Origin: Mesorhizobium opportunistum WSM2075
GTDB taxonomy: Bacteria; Pseudomonadota; Alphaproteobacteria; Rhizobiales; Rhizobiaceae
DNA length: 64,000 bases
Assembly: GCF_000176035.2 (NCBI RefSeq)
Contig: NC_015675.1
Span: 4,654,001 to 4,718,000 of the forward strand
Direction of reading: 5' to 3'
The position numbers and the translations under genes are program-made. Shown piece after piece: positions 29,599 through 38,247 of this stretch (position 1 is the first letter of the stretch; every line of letters begins with the position of its first letter). The notes below the pieces were generated by a model. It saw nothing but the letters and a program-made list of their open reading frames with translations, did no database searches and was not told the DNA's origin.

Positions 29599-30485
29599 GG
29601 GATCTCCCGGAAGATGAAAGCCGCGCCCTGCCCTGATGCCGGCTGCACGACAATGTCATTGCCCGCTATATCGTGCGGGATGGCGTTGGCTGCAAGCAGC
29701 CTTGAAACGGCATCGGCATCGCGGACCGCAAAGATGACCGCGGCGAACCGAAGTTCGGTAGGCAAGCCGGCCGGAATGCCGAAGCGGGCGGCGAAAGACG
29801 CGGGATCGAGGATGCTCAAAACCGCATTCGGCAGGCGGAACGCACCGCCCTGCCCAATGGCGGCGGGATCGCCCACCGCCACGGAGATCAGGCGACGCTG
29901 CTCGTCAGGTCGGTCGCTGACCGCCACCACTTCCACAATGCCGGTGGCACCGTTGGGGTGGGCCTGCAACGCCGCGCGGTCCACTTTCGGTGCGTTGATC
30001 CGCTGACAGGCAAAAAGAAAAGCATCCGTTGCACGGCTGTTCGAAGCAAAGGCGAGCTTGAATGACGCGGTATCGCTTTTGCCCGTCGTGTCGGTGAAAG
30101 CGCGCGAAAAGCTCAGCGTGTCGCCCGCCGACAGGCCGGCTTCCACATAGCGCGCGTGGTCGGCATCGGCATTGTCGGTGCCCAGAACCACCGCGGAAAA
30201 TCCCTCATCGCCGCGGCTGCCGCGATAGATGCGGTCGCGAATGACGAAGGCATTGCCCTCGGCGGCCGCGTCAAATGCTATTTGTTCGCTGCCGATCGCG
30301 AGCGGCTCCAGATAGGTGCCGTCGGCGAGGAAAACGCAGCAGTTCTCCGTTCCAAAGGGATGGATGCCGGTGGGTGCGACGACGAAGCCCAGCGCTGTCA
30401 GCCGGGCGCGCGCCACGTCGAGGCTCTGCGTCGGCAGCACCAGATGATCGAGCGGATGAATTCCGGCGGCTGTGGAACGGGTCAT
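29595..30485 (-). CDS. VOC (glyoxalase-like) family protein
   Basis: The 296-residue protein begins [20 protein letters not shown], the start of a glyoxalase-like domain with a conserved DHL block. It has [20 protein letters not shown] and a matching YLEPLAI, typical of the glyoxalase_3-type VOC fold with an internal duplication. The likely metal ligands are His in DHLVL, a His in IHPFGTEN, and Glu in YLEP. The reaction is unknown. It overlaps kdsA by four bases and is divergent from the glycosyltransferase operon. Confidence 0.8.
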   Translation of the reverse strand: MTRSTAAGIHPLDHLVLPTQSLDVARARLTALGFVVAPTGIHPFGTENCCVFLADGTYLEPLAIGSEQIAFDAAAEGNAFVIRDRIYRGSRGDEGFSAVVLGTDNADADHARYVEAGLSAGDTLSFSRAFTDTTGKSDTASFKLAFASNSRATDAFLFACQRINAPKVDRAALQAHPNGATGIVEVVAVSDRPDEQRRLISVAVGDPAAIGQGGAFRLPNAVLSILDPASFAARFGIPAGLPTELRFAAVIFAVRDADAVSRLLAANAIPHDIAGNDIVVQPASGQGAAFIFREIP

Positions 30486-30743
30486 GCAGGCGCGATGTGC
30501 ATCATTCCGTATAACCGTTCAAGACGTGATTGCACGCCCTGGCGCCAGGGCATGGCAAAAAACCACCAGAAATGGCCGCCCGCTTTTCTCTTCTGCAGCG
30601 AAAGTATTTCACGTAAGGATATCCCCCGCATGGGGGATGCTGCGAACTCGGTCTTGGACGATTGTCACCGCGTCGCGATTCGACGTCGAATGGCGCCCAT
30701 TGCCCTGCGTGCATGGCTGGAACGACGGATGGCGGGCAACGGC

Positions 30744-32024
30744 ATGCTCAGGATCTTGCGGATCACACCGCACTTCTATCGGCCAGGCAACTGGCCGATC
30801 GCGTTCGATCCTGTCGGCGGTTTGCAGAACCAGACATGGACGATCGCGCAAGCCATGGACAAGGCCGGCGCGACCCAGACGGTTCTGACCAGCTACATTC
30901 CAGGCAGCCCAAGGCATGTGCGGATATCCGCGACCATGCGGGTGACATGCACGGGCTTCCGGCTGCCCGAGTTCCTGGCCGGGCCGATGCTCTGCTTCAG
31001 CTGGTTTCTGGGCGCGATCCCGGAGCTTCTTCGGGCCCGACACCGCTACGATCTCGTCCACATCCATTTCAACCACTCGGTCTGGTGCAGGATCATCGCC
31101 GTTATTGTCGGCAGGCTGAAGATACCGCTTGTCGTTTCGATGAACACGCCGCTCTGGTCCGGGCTTCAGAGCGCGCTCGGGCTCAAGGGCAAATCTTATG
31201 ACGTCACCCGGTGGCTCGAAGGCCTGGCTTTGAGGTCGGCCGATCGGGTCGTCGTGCTCACCGATACATATGGCAGGAGCGCGGCCTCGGAGCTGGGGCT
31301 CGATGCCTCGCGCATCGAGGTGATCCCCGATGCGGTCGATGTCGAAGCGTTCCGCCGTCCAATCGCAGCTGGGTTGCTTCGGGCCTTTCGCCGTGAGCAC
31401 GGCATCCCGGACGATCGGACGATCGTCAGCTTTATCGGCCGCATCAGCGGTGAAAAAGGCTGGCAGGATCTGCCCGTGCTCGTCGAGCGCCTGTCAGGTG
31501 AAAATGTGTTCCTGCTGATCTGCGGAGACGGCCCCGACCGCCACAAGCTTGAAGCGGCGCTCGCCGCGGTTTCCAGGCCAGGCTGGTGGGCGATCACCGG
31601 ATTCGTCTCGCCAGCCGAGGTCAAGAAGGCACTCAAGATCTCCGAAGTCATGATTCTACCCTCCCGGCGCGAAGTGTTCGGCAGCGTCCTGCTCGAAGCG
31701 ATGGCGGCGGAAGTACCGGTGGTCGCCTATGCCGTCGGAGGCGTGAGCGACGTCGCCGGTCGTCCAGAGGCATTGGCGCTGGTGCCGGAAAGACGGCGCG
31801 AAGCGCTTGCCGACCGAACGCTTCAGTTGCTTGCCGATAGCGAGGAAAGGAACACCCTGATCGCTCGAGGGCGCCGGCGCGTGCGGGATTTCTCGCTGGA
31901 TTCGGCGGTGGCGCTCAACCTTGCCCTTTATGCTTCGGTCCTCGCAGGCTCGGTGAACGGATCACGGCAGCCAGCCGGCGTTCTCACCTTGCAGGAGGAC
32001 GGCAGCTCGCCGGATGGCGCTTGA
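30744..32024 (+). CDS. glycosyltransferase family 4 (first gene of a glycan operon)
   Basis: From ATG 30744 (MLRILRITPHFYRPGNWPIA) the protein has 426 residues with the GT-B fold. The acceptor domain has PVGGLQNQTWTIAQAM; the donor domain has VIPDAVDVEAFRR, SFIGRISGEKGWQDL, LLICGDGP and the E-x7-E block REVFGSVLLEAMAAEVPVVA. These are retaining GT4 marks. Start is uncertain: in-frame ATGs at 30630 and 30729 are alternatives and the frame is open further up. It is the first of four overlapping genes; its stop overlaps the next TTG start. Sugar donor and acceptor are unknown. Confidence 0.85.
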   Translation: MLRILRITPHFYRPGNWPIAFDPVGGLQNQTWTIAQAMDKAGATQTVLTSYIPGSPRHVRISATMRVTCTGFRLPEFLAGPMLCFSWFLGAIPELLRARHRYDLVHIHFNHSVWCRIIAVIVGRLKIPLVVSMNTPLWSGLQSALGLKGKSYDVTRWLEGLALRSADRVVVLTDTYGRSAASELGLDASRIEVIPDAVDVEAFRRPIAAGLLRAFRREHGIPDDRTIVSFIGRISGEKGWQDLPVLVERLSGENVFLLICGDGPDRHKLEAALAAVSRPGWWAITGFVSPAEVKKALKISEVMILPSRREVFGSVLLEAMAAEVPVVAYAVGGVSDVAGRPEALALVPERRREALADRTLQLLADSEERNTLIARGRRRVRDFSLDSAVALNLALYASVLAGSVNGSRQPAGVLTLQEDGSSPDGA

Positions 32025-32998
32025 TCAACTTCGTCACCACGCGCAGCCACGGCTATACTGTTCGCCATCTGATCCGCCAGTTGGGCAACGCACGCCACTG
32101 GAGCTACGAGCGCCTCTTTCGGCAGAAGGAGCTGCGCTCCGGCACCTGGGTCTTCACGGATCACGAGCGGCTTTCGCACTTCGAGATCGCATTGGCCGCC
32201 GGGGTCGCCAATCGGCTCGAGCGCGGTGGGGCACGCGTTCTCAATCACCCCGCCCATGTGCTTGGCCGTCATGATCTGCTGAAAGCCCTGCACGCGGCCG
32301 GCATCAACTGCTTCTCGGCCTGGCGTTGCGAAAGCCAGCCGCGTCCGAACGCTTTTCCGGTCTTCATCCGCAACGAATTCGACCACCTTTCTGCGGACTT
32401 CGAGCTGATTGCGGACCAGCCGGCGCTCGATGCGACGCTGAGCCGGATGAGAGCGAACGGCATACCGCTGGCCGGCAAGCTGGTAATCGAGTATGCCGGC
32501 CAGGAGATCAGCCCCGGCGTCTGGCAGCGCTTTGCCACCTATCGCGTCGGCGATCGGCTGATCGCCCATCACAACGTCGTCGATTTCCGCTGGGCGGCCA
32601 AGGACGTGCAGGACAAGCAACGCCTGCTTGCCCATCCCATGTTGGCGACATTCCTCGAAAACGAGCGCCGGTTTGTGGTCGGCAATCTGTATGAAGACGT
32701 GCTGCGCAGGGCATTCGACCTCGCCGGCATCGATTATGGGCGCGCCGACTTCTCGCTGGTCGACGGGTGTCCGCAAATCTTCGAGATCAACACCAATCCG
32801 GCGCACGGCTCCCACGGCACGATCTATCGGGAAACGCACCCCGGGCGCGTGGAAACCCAGAAGCTTTCGGAAGACACGCTGTACGCCGCCTTGCGGGCCG
32901 TGGACCTGCCGGCCGGCGGCCGCGTCGGCCTCGACGACCCCGCCCTTCTCCCGCAACAGGCGTTCAGGAGACTTTTCACGGGGCTGAAGCGTGCTTGA
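32021..32998 (+). CDS. ATP-grasp family protein
   Basis: The 325-residue protein starts at TTG 32021, overlapping the GT4 stop. ATP-grasp marks are visible. They include a pre-grasp motif (VLNHPAHVLGRHDLLKALHA), a FPVFIRNEFDH strand and VIEYAG with the adenine-contacting residue. RFATYRVGDRLIAHHNV follows, then the magnesium-binding block GRADFSLVDG ending in FEINTNP. Family members ligate a carboxylate to an amine or thiol using ATP, as in peptide-like bonds. It resembles no named ligase I know. Its place between two glycosyltransferases and an acyltransferase suggests aminoacylation or peptide attachment to a glycan (inference). Confidence 0.75.
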   Translation: MINFVTTRSHGYTVRHLIRQLGNARHWSYERLFRQKELRSGTWVFTDHERLSHFEIALAAGVANRLERGGARVLNHPAHVLGRHDLLKALHAAGINCFSAWRCESQPRPNAFPVFIRNEFDHLSADFELIADQPALDATLSRMRANGIPLAGKLVIEYAGQEISPGVWQRFATYRVGDRLIAHHNVVDFRWAAKDVQDKQRLLAHPMLATFLENERRFVVGNLYEDVLRRAFDLAGIDYGRADFSLVDGCPQIFEINTNPAHGSHGTIYRETHPGRVETQKLSEDTLYAALRAVDLPAGGRVGLDDPALLPQQAFRRLFTGLKRA

Positions 32999-33992
32999 CC
33001 GCGCCGCGCCAGGACATCCGATCTCCGCTCGGCCGATCGTGATCGAGGCGGCCGACAGCTTCGATTTCGGCTCGGTTGAATACCGGCGGCTGTTCTCCGG
33101 CGCATCGGCATCGGCCTTCCAGCATCCCGACTGGCTCACGGCTTTCTACCGCAACATCGCTCCGGCGCACGGCGCCGAGCCGCTGGTGATCACCGGCCGC
33201 GACAGCGACGGCGAACTCCAACTGGTGGTTCCGCTGGTGCGGCGCGGCGATAGGGCGATCGAATATGCCTTCCTGGGCGTCACCGATTATGCCTGTCCGA
33301 TCGTGGCCAGGGGCGTGACATTCAGTGCACAAACCAGGCGGCATTTTCGCGAGGTCCTTGGGCACCATGCGGATCTGAGAATTGGACCTGTTCATCACAG
33401 CCATCTGCATGAATGGCGCCAGTTGCTGGGATCCGAGCCGTCCGCGCTCGATTTCGGCGCGCATGCCGTGCGCTACGGCTTTCCCTATGCCGAATGGCGC
33501 AGGACCAACCTTGGCCGTCGAGGCGCCGGGAGTCTCGACCGCAAAGCGCGCAGGCTTTCCGAAGCTGGCGGGCTGAAGCTGGAGCTGGTCGGGCCCGACA
33601 ATGTGCGTCAGGCCCTGGTTGCGGCGCGCGGCTTCCGCGCCGGGCGCTTCCCGGATGATCCGATGCAAACGCCGTACGGCCTCGAATTCTACATCGATGT
33701 CGCTACGAACGGCGCGCGCTCCGGCCTTGCACGAACCTATCGCCTCGCTTCGAAGGATGGTCCGGTTGCTTTTGTCTTCGGCCTAATCGACGGCGATTTT
33801 TTCCGCTACATCCTGCTGGCCTGCGACTATGGCGCCCATGCGCGCCATTCTCCGGGTCGCGTGGCGCTCGACCAGGTCATGGCCGCCTGGGCCGCCGAGG
33901 GCGGCAAAGCCTTCGATTTCACCATCGGCGACGAACCCTTCAAGGCGGACTTCGGCTGCACCCGTACGACCATGCACGAGTTCCGGCCATGA
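32991..33992 (+). CDS. GNAT acyltransferase of the BioF2/CelD (FemAB-like) type
   Basis: The 333-residue protein starts at GTG 32991, overlapping the ATP-grasp gene by 8 bases. It has the two-lobe BioF2-like acetyltransferase layout: N-lobe FQHPDWLTAFYRNIAPAHGA, linker block LDRKARRLSEAGGLKLELV, and the C-lobe YRLASKDGPVAFVFGLIDGD, YILLACDYGAHARHSPGRV, FDFTIGDEPFKADFG. Such proteins occur in exopolysaccharide and cellulose loci and transfer acyl or aminoacyl groups. With an ATP-grasp neighbour, aminoacyl transfer onto a sugar is possible (inference). Confidence 0.8.
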   Translation: MLDRAAPGHPISARPIVIEAADSFDFGSVEYRRLFSGASASAFQHPDWLTAFYRNIAPAHGAEPLVITGRDSDGELQLVVPLVRRGDRAIEYAFLGVTDYACPIVARGVTFSAQTRRHFREVLGHHADLRIGPVHHSHLHEWRQLLGSEPSALDFGAHAVRYGFPYAEWRRTNLGRRGAGSLDRKARRLSEAGGLKLELVGPDNVRQALVAARGFRAGRFPDDPMQTPYGLEFYIDVATNGARSGLARTYRLASKDGPVAFVFGLIDGDFFRYILLACDYGAHARHSPGRVALDQVMAAWAAEGGKAFDFTIGDEPFKADFGCTRTTMHEFRP

Positions 33993-34957
33993 CAGTCCTG
34001 CCGACCATTCTTCCGATGGAAGCGGGCCTTGTCGCCACGCCTCGTCTTGCCGTGGTCGTGCCTGCCCGCAATCGCCGTGAAAGCCTGCCGCGCACGCTGG
34101 CATCCGTACTTTGCACAGCGCGAACCGATATCGAACTGGTGGTGATAGATGACGGATCGACGGACAGCACCGAAAGCTATCTGGCCTCGCTCGACGATAT
34201 GCGCCTGAAATGGCGCCGCATACCGGTGGCGGTCGGTGCCAACGAAGCTCGCAACCAGGGCGCGGCATTGTCCAGCGCACCGCTCGTCGCTTTTCTCGAT
34301 TCGGATGACGCCTTCCGCCCCGGGCGTGTGGACAGGCTGATCACATTCTTCGACGAGAACCCGGACATCGCCTGCACCATCGACGGCTTCAGCGACATTT
34401 CGGACCGCGGCGAACGAATACACCGATTGCCCCGCCTTACCCCCGATAGCGAGACACTGCGGCAGCTTCTGCTCTGCCATTGCATTCCGCTGACCAACTC
34501 GACCGTCACGGTTCGCCGCGCGGCTTTCGACGCGGTCGGGGGCTACGATCCGGACCTGCGCCGCCATCAGGACCGGGAGTTGCTGCTGCGGCTGGCGAGA
34601 CAGCATCGCATCGCCTTCGGCACGGCCACCGACGTCCTCAAATACCGGTCGACGAATTCGATCTCGCGCACCCATGCCGGTTATATCAAGGGGTTGGACG
34701 ATTTCGTCGGCCGCTGTCCCGATTACCGATCAAGCGGCTATGGGTCGATCCTCAGCTATCTGACGGTGCGCGGCGCGCTGAAAGCAGCCATGCAAGGCCA
34801 TTTCAGCGTCATGCTGGCCGAACTGCAGGCCTGGCGGAAAGCCGACAATCTGCCCGGCGGCCTTCACGTGTTGCCCGGCTATTTCATGGGGCGTCGAAAA
34901 AGGCACCAGCTGGAACAGGCCCTGGATCAGCTCCCGGCCACGACGTCGGCGGAATAG
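33989..34957 (+). CDS. glycosyltransferase family 2 (last gene of the glycan operon)
   Basis: The 322-residue protein overlaps the preceding gene by four bases. The GT-A fold is clear: AVVVPARNRRESLPRTLASV, VVIDDGSTDSTESYL, NEARNQGAAL and the metal-binding AFLDSDDAFRPGRVD, then DPDLRRHQDRELLLRLARQ with the catalytic-base region. It has no membrane span. It adds an unknown sugar. The last 31 bases overlap the convergent Dabb-family gene on the other strand. Confidence 0.88.
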   Translation: MTVLPTILPMEAGLVATPRLAVVVPARNRRESLPRTLASVLCTARTDIELVVIDDGSTDSTESYLASLDDMRLKWRRIPVAVGANEARNQGAALSSAPLVAFLDSDDAFRPGRVDRLITFFDENPDIACTIDGFSDISDRGERIHRLPRLTPDSETLRQLLLCHCIPLTNSTVTVRRAAFDAVGGYDPDLRRHQDRELLLRLARQHRIAFGTATDVLKYRSTNSISRTHAGYIKGLDDFVGRCPDYRSSGYGSILSYLTVRGALKAAMQGHFSVMLAELQAWRKADNLPGGLHVLPGYFMGRRKRHQLEQALDQLPATTSAE

Positions 34958-35217
34958 CGCAATTCGCGCAAGGGTCTGACCTTGCTGGTGGTCTGCGCGT
35001 AGAGCGGGTGCGCCTTGTAGGCGGCCAGCGCCGCGTCGTCGGAGAACTCCGCATAGACGACGACATCGATCTCGTCGGACAGCGGGTCGACCTTGGTGTT
35101 GAGGGTTACCTCGAAGAGACTGGAATGGGGAATGTTGCCCAGTGCCAGCAGCCCGGTACGCACCGCCTCCACATCCTCTTTGCGCCGCGCGCTGAAGAAA
35201 ACGATATGCCGGATCAA
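34927..35217 (-). CDS. Dabb (stress-responsive alpha/beta barrel) family protein
   Basis: The 96-residue protein starts at TTG 35217, behind GAGGAGGCGGGA. There is no ATG near the family N-terminus IRHIVFFSARRKEDVEAVR. The middle has LFEVTLNTKVDPLSDEIDVV and AEFSDDAALAAYKAHPLYAQ, the ferredoxin-like fold of Dabb domains, ending in a KVRPLRELRYSADVV strand. The function of these small dimeric proteins is unsettled. The 3' end overlaps the convergent GT2 gene by 31 bp. Confidence 0.88.
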   Translation of the reverse strand: MIRHIVFFSARRKEDVEAVRTGLLALGNIPHSSLFEVTLNTKVDPLSDEIDVVVYAEFSDDAALAAYKAHPLYAQTTSKVRPLRELRYSADVVAGS

Positions 35218-35358
35218 TCCCGCCTCCTCGATCTGAATGCGGGGTCTTTTGTGACGGCGGTCTCTTCGCGTCAACCGTTCATGGCGCCACGCGTCCATGC
35301 GACGCGCCTCGACCGTCGCACACCGCGCACAAGCGCGGGCTGCTGCCTCTAGAAGGTA

Positions 35359-35493
35359 TCAGGCCTTGCCGGTGACATAGCGGACGGCATGATTGAGCTC
35401 CCTGACCGACAGGTCGAGGTAGCGGCCCTGATTGTACAGGCCGTCCCAGATCAGGAAGAATGCGATGGCGGCAATGACGATTACATAACGCAT
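35359..35493 (-). CDS. small single-span membrane protein
   Basis: This 44-residue frame starts at ATG 35493: a membrane span (YVIVIAAIAFFLIWDGLY) followed by a soluble tail, RYLDLSVRELNHAVRYVTGK. The pattern of a short anchor with a conserved-looking tail resembles small hypothetical proteins common in rhizobial genomes. RBS is weak. Function unknown. It could be missed by automatic callers because of its length. Confidence 0.6.
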   Translation of the reverse strand: MRYVIVIAAIAFFLIWDGLYNQGRYLDLSVRELNHAVRYVTGKA

Positions 35494-35797
35494 GGCTAAA
35501 GCTATCGCACAAGCGCGGTGGGGACCATAGGCGTTTTGATATGTTCGACTCCACCAGACGAGTGCGCACGTGGCACAGCCCAGCTCGCGGCTTGCCTCTT
35601 GAAGTTCCCGGCGATGACGTGGAAGATTGTCGCAGGGATTCACTGGGAAGCGCTGAAGCTCTGGTCGAGGGATGCGCTTTTGTTCGGATCCGTACGTGGC
35701 TGATCCGGGGATCAGGCAACGTCCGAACCCGGCGATGAACCGCAAGAAACGGAACCGGCGATTGTCAGCCGGCATCGCGGAAGTCCAGGGGCGGGAC
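35494..35797. other. 304-bp gap upstream of cfa with a gene remnant
   Basis: The gap between the 44-residue membrane-protein gene and cfa holds the DUF1365-like remnant described at 35596-35703 and an open frame running into cfa from 35672. I see no promoter motif or terminator. Confidence 0.5.
35596..35703 (+). pseudogene. DUF1365 remnant (C-terminal fragment) upstream of cfa
   Basis: On the plus strand the frame reads LLKFPAMTWKIVAGIHWEAL then KLW. This matches the conserved C-terminus of DUF1365 proteins (family pattern PLMTLKVIAGIHWEALRLW, from memory). DUF1365 genes usually lie beside cyclopropane fatty acid synthase genes, and cfa starts 95 bp later. The rest of the domain is missing and the upstream part of the frame has no similarity I can see. 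It is read as a deletion remnant. Confidence 0.6.
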
Positions 35798-37054
35798 ATG
35801 GGTCACAAGGAACAGTCTGGCACGATGCCTGCCGAAGCGGTCCGGCTCGACGAGTTCAATTTCGCCGAGATCGTCAAGGGCCTGCCGGCCAAGGCGCGCG
35901 TGGTGCTGTCGGCGGCGATGAACCTGCCGCGCGGTTCGCTGAAGGTCAGGATGCCGGATGGGCGCTCCGTCCTGGTCGGAGGCAAGGGACCAGGTCCCGA
36001 CGCCGAACTGGTGCTCAAGAACTGGCGCCTGCCGGGCCGCGCCTTTTCCGGCGGCACGATCGGCGTTGCCGAATCCTACATGGACGGCGACTGGGAAAGC
36101 CCCGATGTGACCAGTTTCCTCGAACTGTTCGTGGTCAACTCGGCCCTTGGCGAGAAGGTCGCCGGCGGCGCGAGCTGGCTGATCAATACGATCCAGCGCA
36201 TCCGCCACTGGTTCAATGAGAACACACGCACCGGTTCGAAACGCAATATCTCGGCGCATTACGACCTCGGCAACGCCTTCTACAAGGAGTGGCTCGACCC
36301 GAGCATGACCTATTCCTCGGGGCTCTATGCCAACGGCGCCAACGACCTGGAGAGCGCGCAGGCCGCCAAATATCGGGCGCTGGCCAAGGATATCGGCATC
36401 GGCCGCAAGGATCACGTGCTGGAGATCGGCTGCGGCTGGGGCGGCTTTGCCGAATTCGCCGCGCGCGAGATCGGTTGCCGGGTTACCGGGCTGACCATCA
36501 GCCGCGAGCAGCACGACTTCGCCAAGGCGCGCATCGCCAAAGCTGGACTTGCCGACAAGGTCGACATCAAATTGCAGGATTATCGCGACGAAATAGGCAC
36601 TTACGACCGCATTGCATCCATCGAGATGTTCGAGGCGGTCGGCGAGAAATATTGGCCGGTGTTCTTCGGCAAGATGAAGGCCTGCCTGAAGCCCGGCGGT
36701 ACCGCGGGCCTGCAGATCATCACCATCAACGAATCCGCCTATGACACCTATCGTGCCAGGCCGGATTTCATCCAGCGCTATGTGTTTCCGGGCGGCATGC
36801 TGCCGACTCCGTCGATCCTGAAAGCGCTCGGCAAGGATCATGGCCTTGCGCATTTGCGCGAACGCGTGTTTCCCGATGACTATGCGCGCACGCTCGCCGA
36901 ATGGCGGCAGCGCTTCTGGGTATCGTGGGAAAAGATCGTGCCGCTCGGCTTCGACGATCGCTTCAAGAAACTGTGGGAGTTCTACCTGCATTATTGCGAA
37001 GCCGGCTTTCGTGCCAGCTACATCGACGTGCGCCAGGTAGTCTACAAGGCTTAG
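35798..37054 (+). CDS. cfa: cyclopropane-fatty-acyl-phospholipid synthase family protein
   Basis: The enzyme uses SAM to methylenate unsaturated phospholipid acyl chains. The 418-residue protein has an N-terminal lipid-binding region (AELVLKNWRLPGRAFSGGTI, ESYMDGDWESPDVTSF), then ISAHYDLGNAFYKEWLDPSM and TYSSGLY, the SAM motif VLEIGCGWGGFAEFAAR and the catalytic IASIEMFEAVGEKYW. It ends in HYCEAGFRASYIDVRQVVYK. ATG 35798 (MGHKEQSG) has AGGGGCGGGAC upstream; the frame is open to 35672 with another ATG at 35735. A remnant of its usual DUF1365 partner lies upstream. Confidence 0.93.
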   Translation: MGHKEQSGTMPAEAVRLDEFNFAEIVKGLPAKARVVLSAAMNLPRGSLKVRMPDGRSVLVGGKGPGPDAELVLKNWRLPGRAFSGGTIGVAESYMDGDWESPDVTSFLELFVVNSALGEKVAGGASWLINTIQRIRHWFNENTRTGSKRNISAHYDLGNAFYKEWLDPSMTYSSGLYANGANDLESAQAAKYRALAKDIGIGRKDHVLEIGCGWGGFAEFAAREIGCRVTGLTISREQHDFAKARIAKAGLADKVDIKLQDYRDEIGTYDRIASIEMFEAVGEKYWPVFFGKMKACLKPGGTAGLQIITINESAYDTYRARPDFIQRYVFPGGMLPTPSILKALGKDHGLAHLRERVFPDDYARTLAEWRQRFWVSWEKIVPLGFDDRFKKLWEFYLHYCEAGFRASYIDVRQVVYKA

Positions 37055-37142
37055 AGCATTTCACCGTTTCACGGAAACGGAGACCTATCTCTTTGTTTTT
37101 GCGTAATTCCCAAGGAAAAGCGCCATGCGCTTTTTCCGGCGA
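37055..37142. repeat. dispersed rhizobial intergenic palindrome, diverged full copy
   Basis: The first half reads AGCATTTCACCGTTTCACGG plus AAACGGAGA, then CTCTTTGTTTTTGCGTAATTCC. This is the same order as the copy at 4285 (TTTCACGAAAA...CTCTCCGTTTTGACGCAATTCC). It then has a private hairpin, GGAAAAGCGC (37114-37123) and GCGCTTTTTCC (37127-37137). Confidence 0.65.
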
Positions 37143-37379
37143 AGCGCTTTGAAACTTCCGTCGCCGGGCTCCAAAAGCCGCCGCGCCCCATCCGAGGCCC
37201 GCAAAAGCTGTTGCGATAGGTCACTTGCGACCACGCTAAGCTCTCGACCCACCGTGCCCGATCTGCTGCGGCAGCGGTCGTCTTGACCGCTTGGGATGCA
37301 CAACAATCTATTGGAGCAGGTGACCCTGGACCAGGGAACGCGAAACCTCAGGAGACGAGAAAAAACACAGGAGATAACG
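37055..37379. other. 325-bp gap holding a dispersed palindrome
   Basis: The gap between cfa and the NmrA-like gene starts with the palindromic element at about 37055-37142. The rest (37143-37379) shows no gene, and only the RBS CAGGAGATAACG of the next gene is recognisable. Confidence 0.5.
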
Positions 37380-38210
37380 ATGACGATTCTTGCTGTTGGC
37401 GCTGCCGGCCGATTTGCCGGCAATGTCATCCCGGCTCTCGCCCAGCGTAACGCCCGTGTGCGCGGCTTTGTGCGAAAGCCGGAAGAAATTGCTCAAGTAC
37501 GAGAGCATGGTGCCGCGGAAACGGCTGTCGGCGACCTTCGGGACCGGGCCAGCTTGGACGCAGCTCTGAAAGATATCGAAGCTGTGTTCTACATCGCGCC
37601 TGCGTTCATGGCCGAGGAAGCCGAAGTCGGCAAAGGCTTGGTCAACGCCGCGATCCGCGCAGGTGTCCGTCGGCTTGTATTCTCGTCTGTCATCCATCCG
37701 GTACTTTCCGTGCTGGGCAACCACATAGCGAAAGCCCCGGTCGAGGAAGCGATTCTGACTTCGAAGCTGGAATACACCTTCCTTCACCCATCCCGCTTTT
37801 ATCAGAATTATGAGGCATTCTGGCCGAAGGTCATCGAAACCGGCGTGCTGGCCGAGCCCTGGTCGGCCGAGACCCGTTTCTCTCTTGTAGACTATCGTGA
37901 CATCGCGGAGGTCGCCGCCATTGCCCTAACCGAGGATCGTCTGCTTTACGGCACATTCGAGCTATGCGCGCCCGGGTGGCACAATCGTCACGATGTGGTC
38001 ACTCTGTTGGGTGAGGTGCTCGGGCGAGAGATCAGGGAGCGCCGCGATCCAGGTGTGCTCGGCGAAGTTGGGCCAGGACAAAGGACTATGTTCGAGCATT
38101 ACGACCATTACAACCTGCTCGGTAATCCGCTGACTCTACGCGCGATACTTGGGCATGAACCGCGTTCGCTAAAGGTCTTTTTCGAGGAACTCGCTGCGGG
38201 TGCTCGATAA
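37380..38210 (+). CDS. NmrA-like NAD(P)-binding protein
   Basis: The 276-residue protein starts at ATG 37380 behind AGGAGATAACG. The N-terminus MTILAVGAAGRFAGNVIPAL is an atypical glycine-rich NAD(P) loop (GAAGRFAG). It is followed by RVRGFVRKPEE, GDLRDRASLDAALKDIEAVF and LVFSSVIHPVLSVLGNHIAK. No catalytic YxxxK pair is evident at the usual place, as in NmrA-type sensor or reductase proteins. The last bases overlap an alternative start of the next gene. Confidence 0.85.
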   Translation: MTILAVGAAGRFAGNVIPALAQRNARVRGFVRKPEEIAQVREHGAAETAVGDLRDRASLDAALKDIEAVFYIAPAFMAEEAEVGKGLVNAAIRAGVRRLVFSSVIHPVLSVLGNHIAKAPVEEAILTSKLEYTFLHPSRFYQNYEAFWPKVIETGVLAEPWSAETRFSLVDYRDIAEVAAIALTEDRLLYGTFELCAPGWHNRHDVVTLLGEVLGREIRERRDPGVLGEVGPGQRTMFEHYDHYNLLGNPLTLRAILGHEPRSLKVFFEELAAGAR

Positions 38211-38247
38211 CGCCCGACGCGAGGCCCGGGACAAGCGAATCGAAATC

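Noticed and set aside
35535..35600. Second sigma-54 promoter (TGGCACAGCCCAGCTC) before cfa
   Set aside because: The GC of the -12 element is missing at the required distance, so only the -24 half fits.
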